Positions 44,575 through 55,500 are shown, counted from the first letter of the stretch. The stretch is 64,000 nt of DNA from Flavobacterium succinicans (GCF_001662485.1 NZ_JMTM01000060.1:186001-250000); one strand, 5' to 3'. Numbers and translations: made by a program. Notes: generated by a model not told the origin, from the letters alone.

Positions 44575-44607
44575 CAAAGGTAGCCTAGTGTAATGTTGCT
44601 TTATCAA
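44575..44607 (-). promoter_or_regulatory. Promoter of the DUF3298 lipoprotein gene
   Basis: On the minus strand: TTG (44605-44607), 22-nt spacer, then TACCTTTG (44575-44582), an exact TAnnTTTG match, 24 nt before the start codon. It overlaps the divergent promoter at 44596-44625. Confidence 0.65.
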
Positions 44608-44625
44608 TATTTAACGGTAAATTTG
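44596..44625 (+). promoter_or_regulatory. Promoter of the cystathionine synthase/lyase gene
   Basis: TTG (44596-44598), a 19-nt spacer, then TAAATTTG (44618-44625). Both boxes and the spacing match the Bacteroidota housekeeping consensus. The start codon is 36 nt further on. Overlap with the divergent promoter means that the two genes probably compete or share a switch. Confidence 0.75.
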
Positions 44626-44661
44626 CATTTATAAGCAACAGTCATTTTAAAATTTAAATCA

Positions 44662-45807
44662 ATGAAATTCAATACAAAAGTAATTCACGGAGGACAGCAT
44701 CATGACGCTAGTACTGGAGCGGTAATGCCGCCAGTTTATCAAACGTCTACGTTTGTACAAACGAGTCCTGGACAACCCTTGCACCCTGATTATGAATATA
44801 GCCGAGCGGCAAATCCAACAAGAACAGCGCTAGAAAATGCTTTGGCAAGTATTGAAAATGGAACTAGAGGTTTAGCCTTTTCGTCTGGTTTAGCTGCAAC
44901 GGATTGTATTTTGCGTTCATTCAAAGCAGGCGATGAGATTATCGCTATGGATGATTTATACGGAGGAACGTATCGAATGTTTACCAGAATTTATAAAGAT
45001 TCGGGAATCAAGTTTCACTTTGTAGATATGAATGATTTGGATAAATTCCAATCTTTAATCAACGAAAATACGAAGTTGGTTTGGGTTGAAACGCCTACGA
45101 ATCCCTTAATGAAATTGGCAGATATTGCTGCAATTGCTCAAATAACAAAAGCAAACAATATTCTTTTTGCGGTAGACAATACTTTTGCTACACCCTATTT
45201 GCAAAAACCTCTTGACTTGGGCGCTGATATTGTCATGCACTCAGCGACCAAATATTTAGGAGGTCATTCGGATGTGATTGCTGGGGCTTTGATTGTAAAA
45301 GATGAAGCATTAGGCAATCAGTTGCACTTTCAACAATTTGCCACTGGTGCCACGTTGGGACCTATGGATAGTTTTTTGGTTTTGCGTGGAATAAAAACGT
45401 TGCACCTTAGAGTACAAAGACATTGTGAGAACGGTGAGAAAGTGGTAGCATTTCTAAATACACATCCTAAAATCAAAAAAGTATACTATCCAGGGTTGCC
45501 AGAGCATCCGTTTCATGACATTGCCAAAAAGCAAATGAGTGGATTTGGTGGGATGGTTTCGTTTACGTTTACCTCAGGAAACAAAGAAGATGCGATTGCT
45601 TTTTTGGAAAAGCTGAAAGTGTTTACTTTGGCAGAGTCGTTAGGTGGTGTTGAATCTTTGGCGAACCATCCAGCGTTGATGACTCACGCTTCTATTCCAG
45701 AAGATAAACGAAAAGAAGTGGGTATTACCGATGATCTAGTTCGATTGAGTGTAGGTGTTGAGGACGCCGCCGACTTGATTGCCGACTTAGAACAAGCTTT
45801 GGCCTAG
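44662..45807 (+). CDS. Cystathionine gamma-synthase/gamma-lyase (PLP enzyme)
   Basis: A 381-residue Cys/Met-metabolism PLP enzyme. It has YSRAANPTRTALE near residue 49, SSGLAATD, DNTFATPYLQ, and the PLP lysine in SATKYLGGHSD near residue 198; the C-terminus carries LAESLGGVESL and RLSVGVED. Sequence alone does not separate synthase (methionine synthesis) from lyase (cysteine release). Cytoplasmic, monocistronic, with a good promoter and terminator. Confidence 0.9.
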   Translation: MKFNTKVIHGGQHHDASTGAVMPPVYQTSTFVQTSPGQPLHPDYEYSRAANPTRTALENALASIENGTRGLAFSSGLAATDCILRSFKAGDEIIAMDDLYGGTYRMFTRIYKDSGIKFHFVDMNDLDKFQSLINENTKLVWVETPTNPLMKLADIAAIAQITKANNILFAVDNTFATPYLQKPLDLGADIVMHSATKYLGGHSDVIAGALIVKDEALGNQLHFQQFATGATLGPMDSFLVLRGIKTLHLRVQRHCENGEKVVAFLNTHPKIKKVYYPGLPEHPFHDIAKKQMSGFGGMVSFTFTSGNKEDAIAFLEKLKVFTLAESLGGVESLANHPALMTHASIPEDKRKEVGITDDLVRLSVGVEDAADLIADLEQALA

Positions 45808-45829
45808 AATATGATAATTTATGTAAAAG

Positions 45830-45862
45830 AAAAGGGCTCAACATTTTTAATTGAGCCCTTTT
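45830..45862. terminator. Bidirectional terminator
   Basis: Perfect 12-bp stem aaaagggctcaa / ttgagccctttt with a 9-nt loop, between the PLP-enzyme gene and the convergent beta-barrel gene. Confidence 0.88.
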
Positions 45863-45883
45863 ACTTTTTTCACCCGCGAAGGA

Positions 45884-46675
45884 TTATATGTCTAAGTATT
45901 GAATGTATCCAATGTTGAACCAAACCATCCAATCATTGGCTTTATTCTCTTTGTAAATTTGTTTATTAGGATTAAGTCCATCCACCCAGTCCGAAGTAAA
46001 ATATTGAAAACGCATGTCTACCAGTAAGTCGCTCATTGAAGTTAGCTTATACCTACTACCTATGCCGGCAATCACAGATAAAACAGTTTTGCTTTCAGTC
46101 GAAAACCCATGAGGTCTTCCGTCAGAAGGAGTTAAGTATTTTGGGATTGTAGTCATCGAAGTTCCTAAAGGCCCCATTGTAGAGGTAGCTTCAGAGCTAT
46201 AAAAACTATATAAAAGACCCAAACTAGCATACGGGCTAAATGTGCCAATACTATTTTCGAAATCATGAATTTTAATGGGGTGAAATTCACCCTGTACTCC
46301 TAGATTTAATACACTAGAAGAGCCTCTCATGGCTCTAAGTTGTTCTTTTCCCAGCGAATTATTGGATTGATCTACCCATGTTCCAAAATGTCTAAAGTTG
46401 GTCGAACTATAAGATAATTCAGAGCGAACTTTAAAATGCTCATTAAAGTAGTTGTCATTATAAGCTTTTGTTGAAAAGTTAAGGTAGTGAACCAAACCAA
46501 TACCAAATCCAGTATTACCTGCATTAGTGTCAAAATCATGGCGTTCGCCATAATCGGACTGAAATGCTACTGGTCCAACTGTAACACCTATTTCATGTGC
46601 TACATTGAATTGGGCGTGAGAAATATTGACAACAAAAAGTAATGCGATTATTGTTAAAACTATTTTTTTGAACAT
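45884..46675 (-). CDS. Outer-membrane beta-barrel protein next to gdhA
   Basis: A 263-residue protein: signal peptide about 1-21 (ISHAQ), then alternating amphipathic strands with aromatic ends and a C-terminal hydrophobic residue (IQYLDI), typical of a small outer-membrane beta-barrel. A family of this type is regularly found beside glutamate dehydrogenase in Flavobacteriia and is sometimes mislabelled with that enzyme's name. Divergent from gdhA with 282 nt between. No ligand can be inferred. Confidence 0.75.
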   Translation of the reverse strand: MFKKIVLTIIALLFVVNISHAQFNVAHEIGVTVGPVAFQSDYGERHDFDTNAGNTGFGIGLVHYLNFSTKAYNDNYFNEHFKVRSELSYSSTNFRHFGTWVDQSNNSLGKEQLRAMRGSSSVLNLGVQGEFHPIKIHDFENSIGTFSPYASLGLLYSFYSSEATSTMGPLGTSMTTIPKYLTPSDGRPHGFSTESKTVLSVIAGIGSRYKLTSMSDLLVDMRFQYFTSDWVDGLNPNKQIYKENKANDWMVWFNIGYIQYLDI

Positions 46676-46703
46676 TTGATAACCTAATAATATATATTGC
46701 GCG

Positions 46704-46731
46704 CAAATATACGAAAAACAAATTACACCAA
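46704..46731 (-). promoter_or_regulatory. Promoter of the beta-barrel gene
   Basis: On the minus strand: TTG (46729-46731), 17-nt spacer, TATATTTG (46704-46711); 28 nt before the start codon. Confidence 0.65.
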
Positions 46732-46904
46732 AGTTGCATTAATGTTAAACCAATTATTATTAAACAAAATTGAATTTTGTTACAAATACTATAACGTTTT
46801 CGTAAAAACCATACTGTTATGTTGCTATTTCTTTGTAATTGGTTAAATAAAAGATAATTTTTCTTTTTTTTATAAACAAATAGGTCAAATTTATTGTTTT
46901 AGCC

Positions 46905-46912
46905 TATATTTG
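46905..46912 (+). promoter_or_regulatory. -7 box of gdhA
   Basis: TATATTTG, exact TAnnTTTG match, 45 nt before the gdhA start. No clear TTG at the usual distance. Confidence 0.55.
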
Positions 46913-46936
46913 TAATCATTAACAGTACGTTTTTAA

Positions 46937-48301
<1,365 letters not shown>

Positions 48302-48324
48302 TAGTAGTAAGTTAATTATTGAAG

Positions 48325-48357
48325 GCCTTCTTCTGGAAACAGAAGAAGGCTTTTTTT
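48325..48357 (+). terminator. Terminator of gdhA
   Basis: Perfect 11-bp stem gccttcttctg / cagaagaaggc with tetraloop gaaa, then seven T. Confidence 0.92.
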
Positions 48358-48395
48358 ATTCGTCTAGAACAAAAAGCAAAAACTTCCGTTTGTAC

Positions 48396-48403
48396 TATAT
48401 TTG
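48396..48403 (+). promoter_or_regulatory. -7 box of porZ
   Basis: TATATTTG, exact TAnnTTTG match, 21 nt before the porZ start. Confidence 0.6.
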
Positions 48404-48424
48404 TAATTCATTTGAATAAAACTC

Positions 48425-50722
48425 ATGAGAGGAATAGTCGTGTTTTTTTGTTTATTAGCTATGAACAATGTTTTTTCCCAAAAACAATTGTCTTGGCAAG
48501 GGTATTTTTCTTATAACGAAATCAAAGATGTAGCGCAATCCAATTCCAATATTTTTGCTGCTGCAGAGAATGCTTTGTTTTCAAAAAACACGCTTTTAAA
48601 CACATTAAAAACGACCACAACTATCGACGGTCTTTCTGGGTTGACGATATCTGCACTGTATCATAGCGTCGCTTTCAATAAGACAATTGTGGGTTATGAA
48701 AATGGTCTTTTACTTGTAATAAACGAAAAGGATGGAGCTATTTTAAAGGTGGTCGATATTATCAATAAACAATTGCCTGCCAATATCAAAAAAATCAATC
48801 ACTTTATGGAATATCAAGGAATTCTTTATGTTTCTTGTGATTTTGGTATTGTACAATTCAATTTGAATACGCAACTTTTTGGAGATACGTACTTTATGGG
48901 CGACTTTGGAAAGGAGATTTCAGTAAAGCAAACGGCTGTTTTTGAAGGAAATATTTATGCTGCCACCGAAAATGGAATTCGTCGTGCAGCTATTACAAAT
49001 CCAAACTTGATTGATTATCAGCAATGGACAACGCTTTTGTCTGATAATTGGTCGGGAATTACTGCTTTTGGCACCGATTTGTATGCTTCAACGACAAATG
49101 GTGCAATTTATAAGTATGGACTCAATTCATTCACTCTTGTTCAAAGTTTTGGCTCGCCTATAGTCGATTTACGTTCTGATGCAAACAATTTATTGGTTAC
49201 TACTCCTAGCCAAATTTCGGTATTTGGGTTAGGATTTCTTTTGATAAAACAAATAACGAGTAATCAGATTTTGGATAAAAATCCCATTTTTACTTGTGCC
49301 GCCATTGTAAATGCCAATTTATTTTTGGGAACCAAAGAAAATGGTTTATTTGCAACGACACTATCTGTTGGCGCACCAATAGTCGATAATACACCTCCAG
49401 GACCACTCAGAAATGCCATTTTTTCATTTCAAGTTAGTCCAACGGCACTTTGGGCGGTATATGGTGGCTATACAGGCGATTATAATCCTTATTCTTATAA
49501 CAACAGTGGTCCTAATTTATATGGCATTAGCCGACTCAATGCTCAGGGTTGGTCATCTATTGCTGCAAATAATGTTTTGGGAGCCAAATCCATTTCGAGA
49601 GTAACAATTAATCCAAATGACGAGACTAAAGTTTATGCGAGTTCTTTTTTTTCAGGTTTATTGCGTATAGAAAACGAAGTGCCAAATTTGTTGTACAATC
49701 AAACCAATTCAGGCTTAGAATCGATTGCTTTTTTAGGGCCAACTTACATAGACATTCGTATTAACGGAACCGCTTTTGATAAAACTGGGAATCTTTGGGT
49801 AACCAATTCACGAATCGAAAATGGCTTAAAAGTGTTGAGAAGTAATGGACAATGGCAAAGTTATTCCTTGAATACTATCGCCGAAAAAAGTATCGATGTG
49901 AGTATGGGAAGAATGGTCATCGATAAAAACAGTACCAAGTGGATCGCCTCTAATACCGATGGAGTACTTGCTTTTAATGAAAATAGTACGGCTACATTTA
50001 AGAAGATTACTTTTGGAGCTGATAAAGGAAACTTGCCTACAACAGATGTTCGAGCTTTGGCTATAGATACTAACAATCAGCTCTGGATTGGCACCACCAA
50101 AGGCCTTAGGGTGTTATCGAGTGTGAATAATTTTCAAAATACCACGGCACTCACTACCAAACCCATTATCATTCTAGAAGATGAGGTGGCTCAGGAATTA
50201 TTGTATGAACAATTTATAAACGCCATTGTAGTAGATGGAGCCAATAATAAATGGGTAGGAACAGCAGATTCAGGTGTTTTTTTATTGTCATCCAATGGGC
50301 AAAAAACACTCTATCATTTCACGACTAATAATTCGCCATTACCAAGTAATACTATAAATGATATTGGGATCAATGCAGTTACCGGCGAAGTTTATATTGC
50401 TACCGCCAAAGGGATGATTTCGTTTAAAGGAGTAGCTACAGGGGCTAGTGATTCTTTGAATAATGTTTATGTTTATCCAAATCCGGTGCGTCCAGGATTT
50501 AGCGGAACCGTAAAAATCGCCGGACTTTTGGATCGTGCCAATGTAAAAATAACGGATATTGAAGGCAATTTGGTTCACGAAGCAATTTCGGAAGGAGGAA
50601 CTATCGAATGGGATACTACAGCCTTTGGAAAATACAAAGTAGCTTCGGGGGTTTATATGATTTTTATTTCTGCCGAAGACGGAGTCGAAACCAAGGTGAA
50701 GAAAGTGATGATTATTAGATAA
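48425..50722 (+). CDS. porZ: Type IX secretion protein PorZ
   Basis: A 765-residue surface protein. Signal peptide about 1-18 (NVFSQ), an N-terminal PorZ domain starting QLSWQGYFSYNEIKD, two beta-propeller regions with two-component-regulator-type repeats (TTDVRALAIDTNNQLWIGTTKGLRV), and a C-terminal Por-secretion sorting domain (YPNPVRPGFSG ... GVYMIFISAEDGVETKVKK). PorZ is part of the attachment complex of the type IX system and helps deliver the anionic lipopolysaccharide to exported proteins. The porZ-recO neighbourhood is usual in flavobacteria. Confidence 0.88.
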   Translation: MRGIVVFFCLLAMNNVFSQKQLSWQGYFSYNEIKDVAQSNSNIFAAAENALFSKNTLLNTLKTTTTIDGLSGLTISALYHSVAFNKTIVGYENGLLLVINEKDGAILKVVDIINKQLPANIKKINHFMEYQGILYVSCDFGIVQFNLNTQLFGDTYFMGDFGKEISVKQTAVFEGNIYAATENGIRRAAITNPNLIDYQQWTTLLSDNWSGITAFGTDLYASTTNGAIYKYGLNSFTLVQSFGSPIVDLRSDANNLLVTTPSQISVFGLGFLLIKQITSNQILDKNPIFTCAAIVNANLFLGTKENGLFATTLSVGAPIVDNTPPGPLRNAIFSFQVSPTALWAVYGGYTGDYNPYSYNNSGPNLYGISRLNAQGWSSIAANNVLGAKSISRVTINPNDETKVYASSFFSGLLRIENEVPNLLYNQTNSGLESIAFLGPTYIDIRINGTAFDKTGNLWVTNSRIENGLKVLRSNGQWQSYSLNTIAEKSIDVSMGRMVIDKNSTKWIASNTDGVLAFNENSTATFKKITFGADKGNLPTTDVRALAIDTNNQLWIGTTKGLRVLSSVNNFQNTTALTTKPIIILEDEVAQELLYEQFINAIVVDGANNKWVGTADSGVFLLSSNGQKTLYHFTTNNSPLPSNTINDIGINAVTGEVYIATAKGMISFKGVATGASDSLNNVYVYPNPVRPGFSGTVKIAGLLDRANVKITDIEGNLVHEAISEGGTIEWDTTAFGKYKVASGVYMIFISAEDGVETKVKKVMIIR

Positions 50723-50723
50723 A

Positions 50724-50784
50724 AATTCCAAAACCGAAAACCGATAACTAAAAACCGTTAGCCGTTAACCGATACCCGAAAACT
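50724..50784. repeat. Short direct-repeat tract between porZ and recO
   Basis: Five or so copies of an AACCG-type word (ccaaaaccgaaaaccgataac, aaaaaccgttagccgttaacc, gatacccgaaaac style) fill the 63-nt gap. It is a low-complexity tract with words shared between units; there is no spacer pattern as in CRISPR. Confidence 0.4.
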
Positions 50785-50785
50785 C

Positions 50786-51499
50786 ATGTTGGTAAAAACC
50801 AAAGCGATCGTCATTTCTACTTTAAAATTTCAAGAAAAAAGCTTGATTGTGAAGTGTTTTACGCAATCTCATGGTCTAAAATCCTATTTTGTTAGAGACG
50901 CATTTTCTGGAAAGAAGAACAATCAAAAAATCGCTTATTTTCAGCCGTTATCGATCTTGGAAATCGAAGCGGTACATAAGAATAAAGGGACGTTAGAGCA
51001 TTTTAAAGAAATCAAAACAGCTATTCCGTTTCAAACCATTCCTTTGGATATTGTAAAAAGTACTATGGTGTTGTTTCTTTCCGAAATTTTGCATCATGCG
51101 ATTCATGAAGAAGAAAAAAACGATGATTTGTTTCAGTACCTCGAAGCGGCGTTGCAATGGCTGGACACACATCATGAAAACAGTAATTTTCATTTGATTT
51201 TAATGTTGGAAATCACAAAATTTTTAGGTTTTTATCCAGACACTACTGATCAAGATTTACCTTTTTTTGAAATGAACGAAGGGGTTTTTTCTTTATTTCA
51301 GGCGATGAGTTCTTTGTCTGAACATCAATCCAATTTGCTCAAAAAATTGATTGCTTTGAAATTTGATTCAGATCAAAAAGTGTTTCATGTTACAGAACGT
51401 CAGGTTTTACTCAAGATTCTAATCGATTATTACAGTTTTCATTTACAAGGTTTTAAAAAGCCAAAGTCCTTAGAAATTTTAAAAGAAATTTTTTCTTAA
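50786..51499 (+). CDS. recO: DNA repair protein RecO
   Basis: A 237-residue recombination mediator that helps load RecA with RecR. N-terminal OB fold begins MLVKTKAIVISTLKFQEKSLIVKCFT; the C-terminal part is helical. The four zinc-binding cysteines of some RecO proteins are absent, as in many Bacteroidetes. It follows porZ by 63 nt on the same strand. Confidence 0.9.
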   Translation: MLVKTKAIVISTLKFQEKSLIVKCFTQSHGLKSYFVRDAFSGKKNNQKIAYFQPLSILEIEAVHKNKGTLEHFKEIKTAIPFQTIPLDIVKSTMVLFLSEILHHAIHEEEKNDDLFQYLEAALQWLDTHHENSNFHLILMLEITKFLGFYPDTTDQDLPFFEMNEGVFSLFQAMSSLSEHQSNLLKKLIALKFDSDQKVFHVTERQVLLKILIDYYSFHLQGFKKPKSLEILKEIFS

Positions 51500-51578
51500 G
51501 CTTAATTTATATCTATATATTCGCTTGTGATCTTTTAGTCACATTACATCCCTAATTTATTAATCACAAAAAATTAAA

Positions 51579-53474
51579 ATGAAGAAAATTACGTATTCAA
51601 TTATCTTGCTTTTATTCGTTTGTTTTTCGGCGATTTCGCAAAGAAAACACGATGAAATAATTACCACAGATAATCCCGTCCAAGATTTAGTGCAAAATGA
51701 AATTACTGGTATTGTTGTTTTTAAAGAAGGCGGTACCGTAAAGGGTGTGGACCCGGAAACAAAAAAAATTATTTGGACACTTACTAAAGATGATTTTGGC
51801 AGTGTATCTGTAGGAGATATCATGAAAGATCCAGATTTTGGTAATGTTTTTAAAGATAAAAAGGCATTAACAAGCGTTGGTGGAAGCCCTTATGTTGAGG
51901 CCTACATCAATAACAAGTACATTATTATAAATACTGATACAGGTAAAATTGTATACAACTCATCTAAAGAATCGTTTTGGGTAATGCAATCTGATTTTAT
52001 CCCCGAAACGGATGAATACTTACTAACTTTAAAGAAGGACGGAGATATGGCCATCGCTCTTTTGGATATGAAAACGGGCGAGTTAAAATGGAATACTTCT
52101 GTTGATAAAGCGAAATCATTATTTAGTTTTTCTTTAAAAGAATCAGCCAATACTAATATAGCCAAAATAAATGGTGCTGTAATTTATTATCTTTTGTACG
52201 GAAAATTATATTCATTTGACAGAAACACAGGTAAATTGAACTGGAAAGCAGATGACGAAGAATATACGAAATTCTTTCTAACACAAAATGATAAAAACAT
52301 TGTAGTAGTTAATAGCCAAGGTATTTTCTCAACCAAAGAATATTTGAATGTGTTAAGTACTGATACTGGTAAGAGTATTTGGAAAGAGTCAATTAAAACC
52401 AAAAAAGTAGTTTATCTCGAAGATTGGGGATCAAAATTATTAATTGCTCATTTCAGCGGTTTTAATTTCTATGACTTAAAAACAGGAGAAAAAATATGGA
52501 AGAAAGATGCTCGTGGGGATGGTTTGAAACGAGTAATCCCAATTGATCAAGATTTTCTTTATGTAGCCGAAAACGAAATGATGTTAATCAATAAAGATGG
52601 CGAAAAATTATGGAAGAAATTTATTGAAATTTCAGATGACAAAGAGGATCCTATTTATTATTTAGGAAAAGTGGGTGAAAAAGTAATGTATCTTACAGGA
52701 ACCTACGGTAATATGGTGGATTACAAATCCGGAAAAAAATTATGGAAACGTAACATCGAATTTGATAAAAATCGTCCTGTTTTGCCAACATTTGAAGAAG
52801 CAAGTAATTCTTATTTAGTATATAACGACGAAAAGTTATACAAGTTTAATCCAACCATTGATGATAAACCAGAGCCATTTGCAAAAGTGAACATCAAAAA
52901 TGAAAAAGAGTTAAATAGCATCGAATTGTTTCCTTGGGGAGTGGTTCTTTCTGGACCTGTTGAGGTTATGGGAGTTAATATGGATGGAACTGTAAAATAC
53001 CACCTTACTTACAGTCAGCCTGGCGAAGGAGGAAGACGTTTATTAAAAAGCACAGCCATAGTTGGAAGTGCATTTATGGCTGGAGCATCAGCAGTAAGTG
53101 CATTTAAAGGTAGTGAATTAACAATGGAGACTCGTGATGAAAACGGAAACAGACAAACGACAACAGTTCGTGAAAGAAACAAAACGAATATGGCTCAAGC
53201 TGAAGGATATGCTGCAGGTGCTGCTGCATTAGGTATGGTTGCTGAGAAGTTTGGCTCTCGTTTTAATGCAATGAAACAAAACAGAGATTTTTCTTATATT
53301 TTTGCTAAAACGCCAACAGGAGAAAAAATGCTTGTAAAAGTTAGAAAAATCGACGGTGTGGAATTGGACAAGATCACTTTTAATAACAACCGCCCTCAAT
53401 ATGAAATTGACCCAGCTACGCAAAATATTTTTTACGTTTCTGATAATTCAATTCAAATTTTTAATAAAAAATAA
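51579..53474 (+). CDS. PQQ-like beta-propeller protein with glycine-zipper-like insertion
   Basis: A 631-residue exported protein: signal peptide about 1-20 (FSAISQ), then repeated propeller blades with the TGxxxWxxxxDxxG pattern typical of PQQ-like repeats (GKLNWKADDEE, GEKIWKKDARGDG, KKLWKRNIEF). Near residues 490-570 the propeller is broken by an insertion rich in Ala and Gly (IVGSAFMAGASAVSAFKG and GYAAGAAALGMVAEKFG), after which the last blade resumes. The role is unknown; such propellers are often periplasmic scaffolds. It ends with a terminator. Confidence 0.7.
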   Translation: MKKITYSIILLLFVCFSAISQRKHDEIITTDNPVQDLVQNEITGIVVFKEGGTVKGVDPETKKIIWTLTKDDFGSVSVGDIMKDPDFGNVFKDKKALTSVGGSPYVEAYINNKYIIINTDTGKIVYNSSKESFWVMQSDFIPETDEYLLTLKKDGDMAIALLDMKTGELKWNTSVDKAKSLFSFSLKESANTNIAKINGAVIYYLLYGKLYSFDRNTGKLNWKADDEEYTKFFLTQNDKNIVVVNSQGIFSTKEYLNVLSTDTGKSIWKESIKTKKVVYLEDWGSKLLIAHFSGFNFYDLKTGEKIWKKDARGDGLKRVIPIDQDFLYVAENEMMLINKDGEKLWKKFIEISDDKEDPIYYLGKVGEKVMYLTGTYGNMVDYKSGKKLWKRNIEFDKNRPVLPTFEEASNSYLVYNDEKLYKFNPTIDDKPEPFAKVNIKNEKELNSIELFPWGVVLSGPVEVMGVNMDGTVKYHLTYSQPGEGGRRLLKSTAIVGSAFMAGASAVSAFKGSELTMETRDENGNRQTTTVRERNKTNMAQAEGYAAGAAALGMVAEKFGSRFNAMKQNRDFSYIFAKTPTGEKMLVKVRKIDGVELDKITFNNNRPQYEIDPATQNIFYVSDNSIQIFNKK

Positions 53475-53484
53475 AAATTCAAAG

Positions 53485-53518
53485 GCCATCAGGAAATTAA
53501 TCTGATGGCTTTTTTTTA
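53485..53518 (+). terminator. Terminator of the propeller gene
   Basis: Stem gccatcag / ctgatggc with a 9-nt loop and eight T, only 3 nt before the next start codon. Confidence 0.8.
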
Positions 53519-53521
53519 CCT

Positions 53522-55441
53522 ATGAAAAAAAAATTAGTCTTTATGTTTTTGCTTGTAATTGTTTCAATTCAAGCGCAAGAAAAAATAAGCTCAAAGAAGA
53601 AAAAATTCTATATACCAACTATTCAATATTCTCAATTTCCTATTCTTGATAATGTGTTGACGCAAACTACTTTTTATCAAATGGATAGGGAGTTGATTCA
53701 AGAAGAACTTGTTTTAAAGAAAAATTATTTTAATATTAATGGCTTTATCAAAGACCCAGCCAACGGAAAATTAAAGATTTATTTGACCATTGCATTGCCA
53801 AAATTTACTGCTACCAAAATAGATAGTACATTTGATACAAAGCAAAAAAAATGGAAATATGCCATCTCTTCTAATTATGATGTAAGGATAAAAGTTGAAG
53901 CTAAATGTGCCGATAAACTTTTGTTATCAGAAGATTTTAATACAATAGAGCCTTATGTTGTTGGGACTGAATATCAAAAAAGCAATCTTAAGGAAGCTTT
54001 TGCCAATACTAGTAAGGCAAACCTAGACGCCGCAAGGAAAGTTGATTATAATATAGAAGATTTAGGAATTGATAAAGTGATTTATCAGTCAGTAGATAAA
54101 ATTCAGAATTATCTTAATTATAAATTTGGATATAGTAAAGGCGAATCCAAAGAAAAATTTGAATTTGTGACCTCCAAAGATCATCCAGAATACAAGCAGA
54201 TGCTTGATTTTGAAAATGAAATTTCTGCTCAAATGCAGAAAGTAACGTTCGAAAAAGGATTAGATGAGAAAACATTACTACCTCATTTAAATTACTTGGA
54301 GAGTTTGTTAACCAAGTATCCTCCTTTGCCAACTAACGAATACATCAGATTTATTGTTCTTAATAACTTGGCACAAACTTATTTTTTACTCGAAAACAAG
54401 GAAAAAGCATTGTTATTTGCTAATTTACTTATTGAAAACGATAAATTAGATTCAAGAGGATCTACAATTATAAATCGAGTTAAGAATGCTTTTTTTGTAG
54501 ATAAAATGATCAGAAGTCATACTAATCGTTTTGTAGATCTTAAAAAATTAGGGCTTAAAATTGCTGAAGAAAAGGAAGAAATGAGACTTGCTTTCTTTGA
54601 AAAAATTGAACAACAAGATGCCGATTGGGAAATTGAAAAAGCCAATAGAGAAGCGGCTCTAATGAAGTCTAAAACCCAAAGATTTAACATGCTTGACTCT
54701 ATTCCTTATCAGTCTAAGCCAGATTTGTTGGCTAAAGTTATTGCTAGTTTAGGAGGATCTCAAGCGTTAAAAAGTATCGAAAAAGCTCATATGTTATCCA
54801 AACTTTTCATTGAAGGTAACAGAGTTTCTCAAACAGAAGAAAAATGGGCAACGACCTCAAATTATCTTTTGAAGAAAAAGATGCCTGAAAATTATTATGA
54901 AATAGTAAATGGCCCAGAAGCATGGAGTCACGATGATCGTGAAAGCGGAGTTAATGCAAAATGGGCAAAGCAGACTTCGTATGGTTACAATATGTTAGCT
55001 AAAAATCTTGATTTGATTAATTTTATTTCTGATCTTCGACTTGATGTATGGAACGATTTTGAGCTTTTAGGAGACGAGATGGTCGAAGGGAAACTATGTT
55101 ACCATTTGAACTACTTTGAAAAAACATTAAATTCAGCCAATAGAACGATTCCAAAAACGGACCATCATTTGTTTATCGATAAAACCAACCATTCCATAGT
55201 TGCTTCAGAAAAAACAGAATATGACAATGGAAATAAAAGTTTTTTTGAAAGAAAACTATTCTTGGATTATCGCCCTGTTTTAGCCTTGAACTCAGGTAAT
55301 CTGCCGTTTAAAGTTGTCTATGAAATTGAAGATTTTAATGGAGAAACAGTATATCAAGAATGGAGAGAAAAAATTGATATTAATCCTGTTTTTGGCAATC
55401 GAATATTTATTAAAGAAGTTTATTTTGGTGGATTTAAATAG
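53522..55441 (+). CDS. Exported protein of unknown function, 639 aa
   Basis: A 639-residue secreted protein with signal peptide about 1-19 (SIQAQ). The middle (about 255-330) looks like TPR-type helical repeats (YIRFIVLNNLAQTYFLLENKEKALLFANLLI), and the C-terminal 200 residues are beta-rich with a segment reminiscent of outer-membrane lipoprotein-sorting domains (KLCYHLNYFEKTL, HLFIDKTNHSIVASEKTEYDNG). No lipobox. I do not recognise the family. It is next to the propeller gene in the same direction but separated by a terminator. Confidence 0.7.
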   Translation: MKKKLVFMFLLVIVSIQAQEKISSKKKKFYIPTIQYSQFPILDNVLTQTTFYQMDRELIQEELVLKKNYFNINGFIKDPANGKLKIYLTIALPKFTATKIDSTFDTKQKKWKYAISSNYDVRIKVEAKCADKLLLSEDFNTIEPYVVGTEYQKSNLKEAFANTSKANLDAARKVDYNIEDLGIDKVIYQSVDKIQNYLNYKFGYSKGESKEKFEFVTSKDHPEYKQMLDFENEISAQMQKVTFEKGLDEKTLLPHLNYLESLLTKYPPLPTNEYIRFIVLNNLAQTYFLLENKEKALLFANLLIENDKLDSRGSTIINRVKNAFFVDKMIRSHTNRFVDLKKLGLKIAEEKEEMRLAFFEKIEQQDADWEIEKANREAALMKSKTQRFNMLDSIPYQSKPDLLAKVIASLGGSQALKSIEKAHMLSKLFIEGNRVSQTEEKWATTSNYLLKKKMPENYYEIVNGPEAWSHDDRESGVNAKWAKQTSYGYNMLAKNLDLINFISDLRLDVWNDFELLGDEMVEGKLCYHLNYFEKTLNSANRTIPKTDHHLFIDKTNHSIVASEKTEYDNGNKSFFERKLFLDYRPVLALNSGNLPFKVVYEIEDFNGETVYQEWREKIDINPVFGNRIFIKEVYFGGFK

Positions 55442-55469
55442 TCTTTTTATGACTTTTATTTTTTATTTA

Positions 55470-55500
55470 AGGGGGAGTAATTTTTACTCCTCTTTTTTTT
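55470..55500 (+). terminator. Terminator upstream of ileS
   Basis: Stem gggagtaa / ttactcc with loop ttt, then a run of eight T, 30 nt after the 639-aa gene. Confidence 0.85.

Noticed and set aside
50724..50784. CRISPR-like repeats
   Set aside because: The words are short, irregular and not separated by unique spacers; no cas gene is present.
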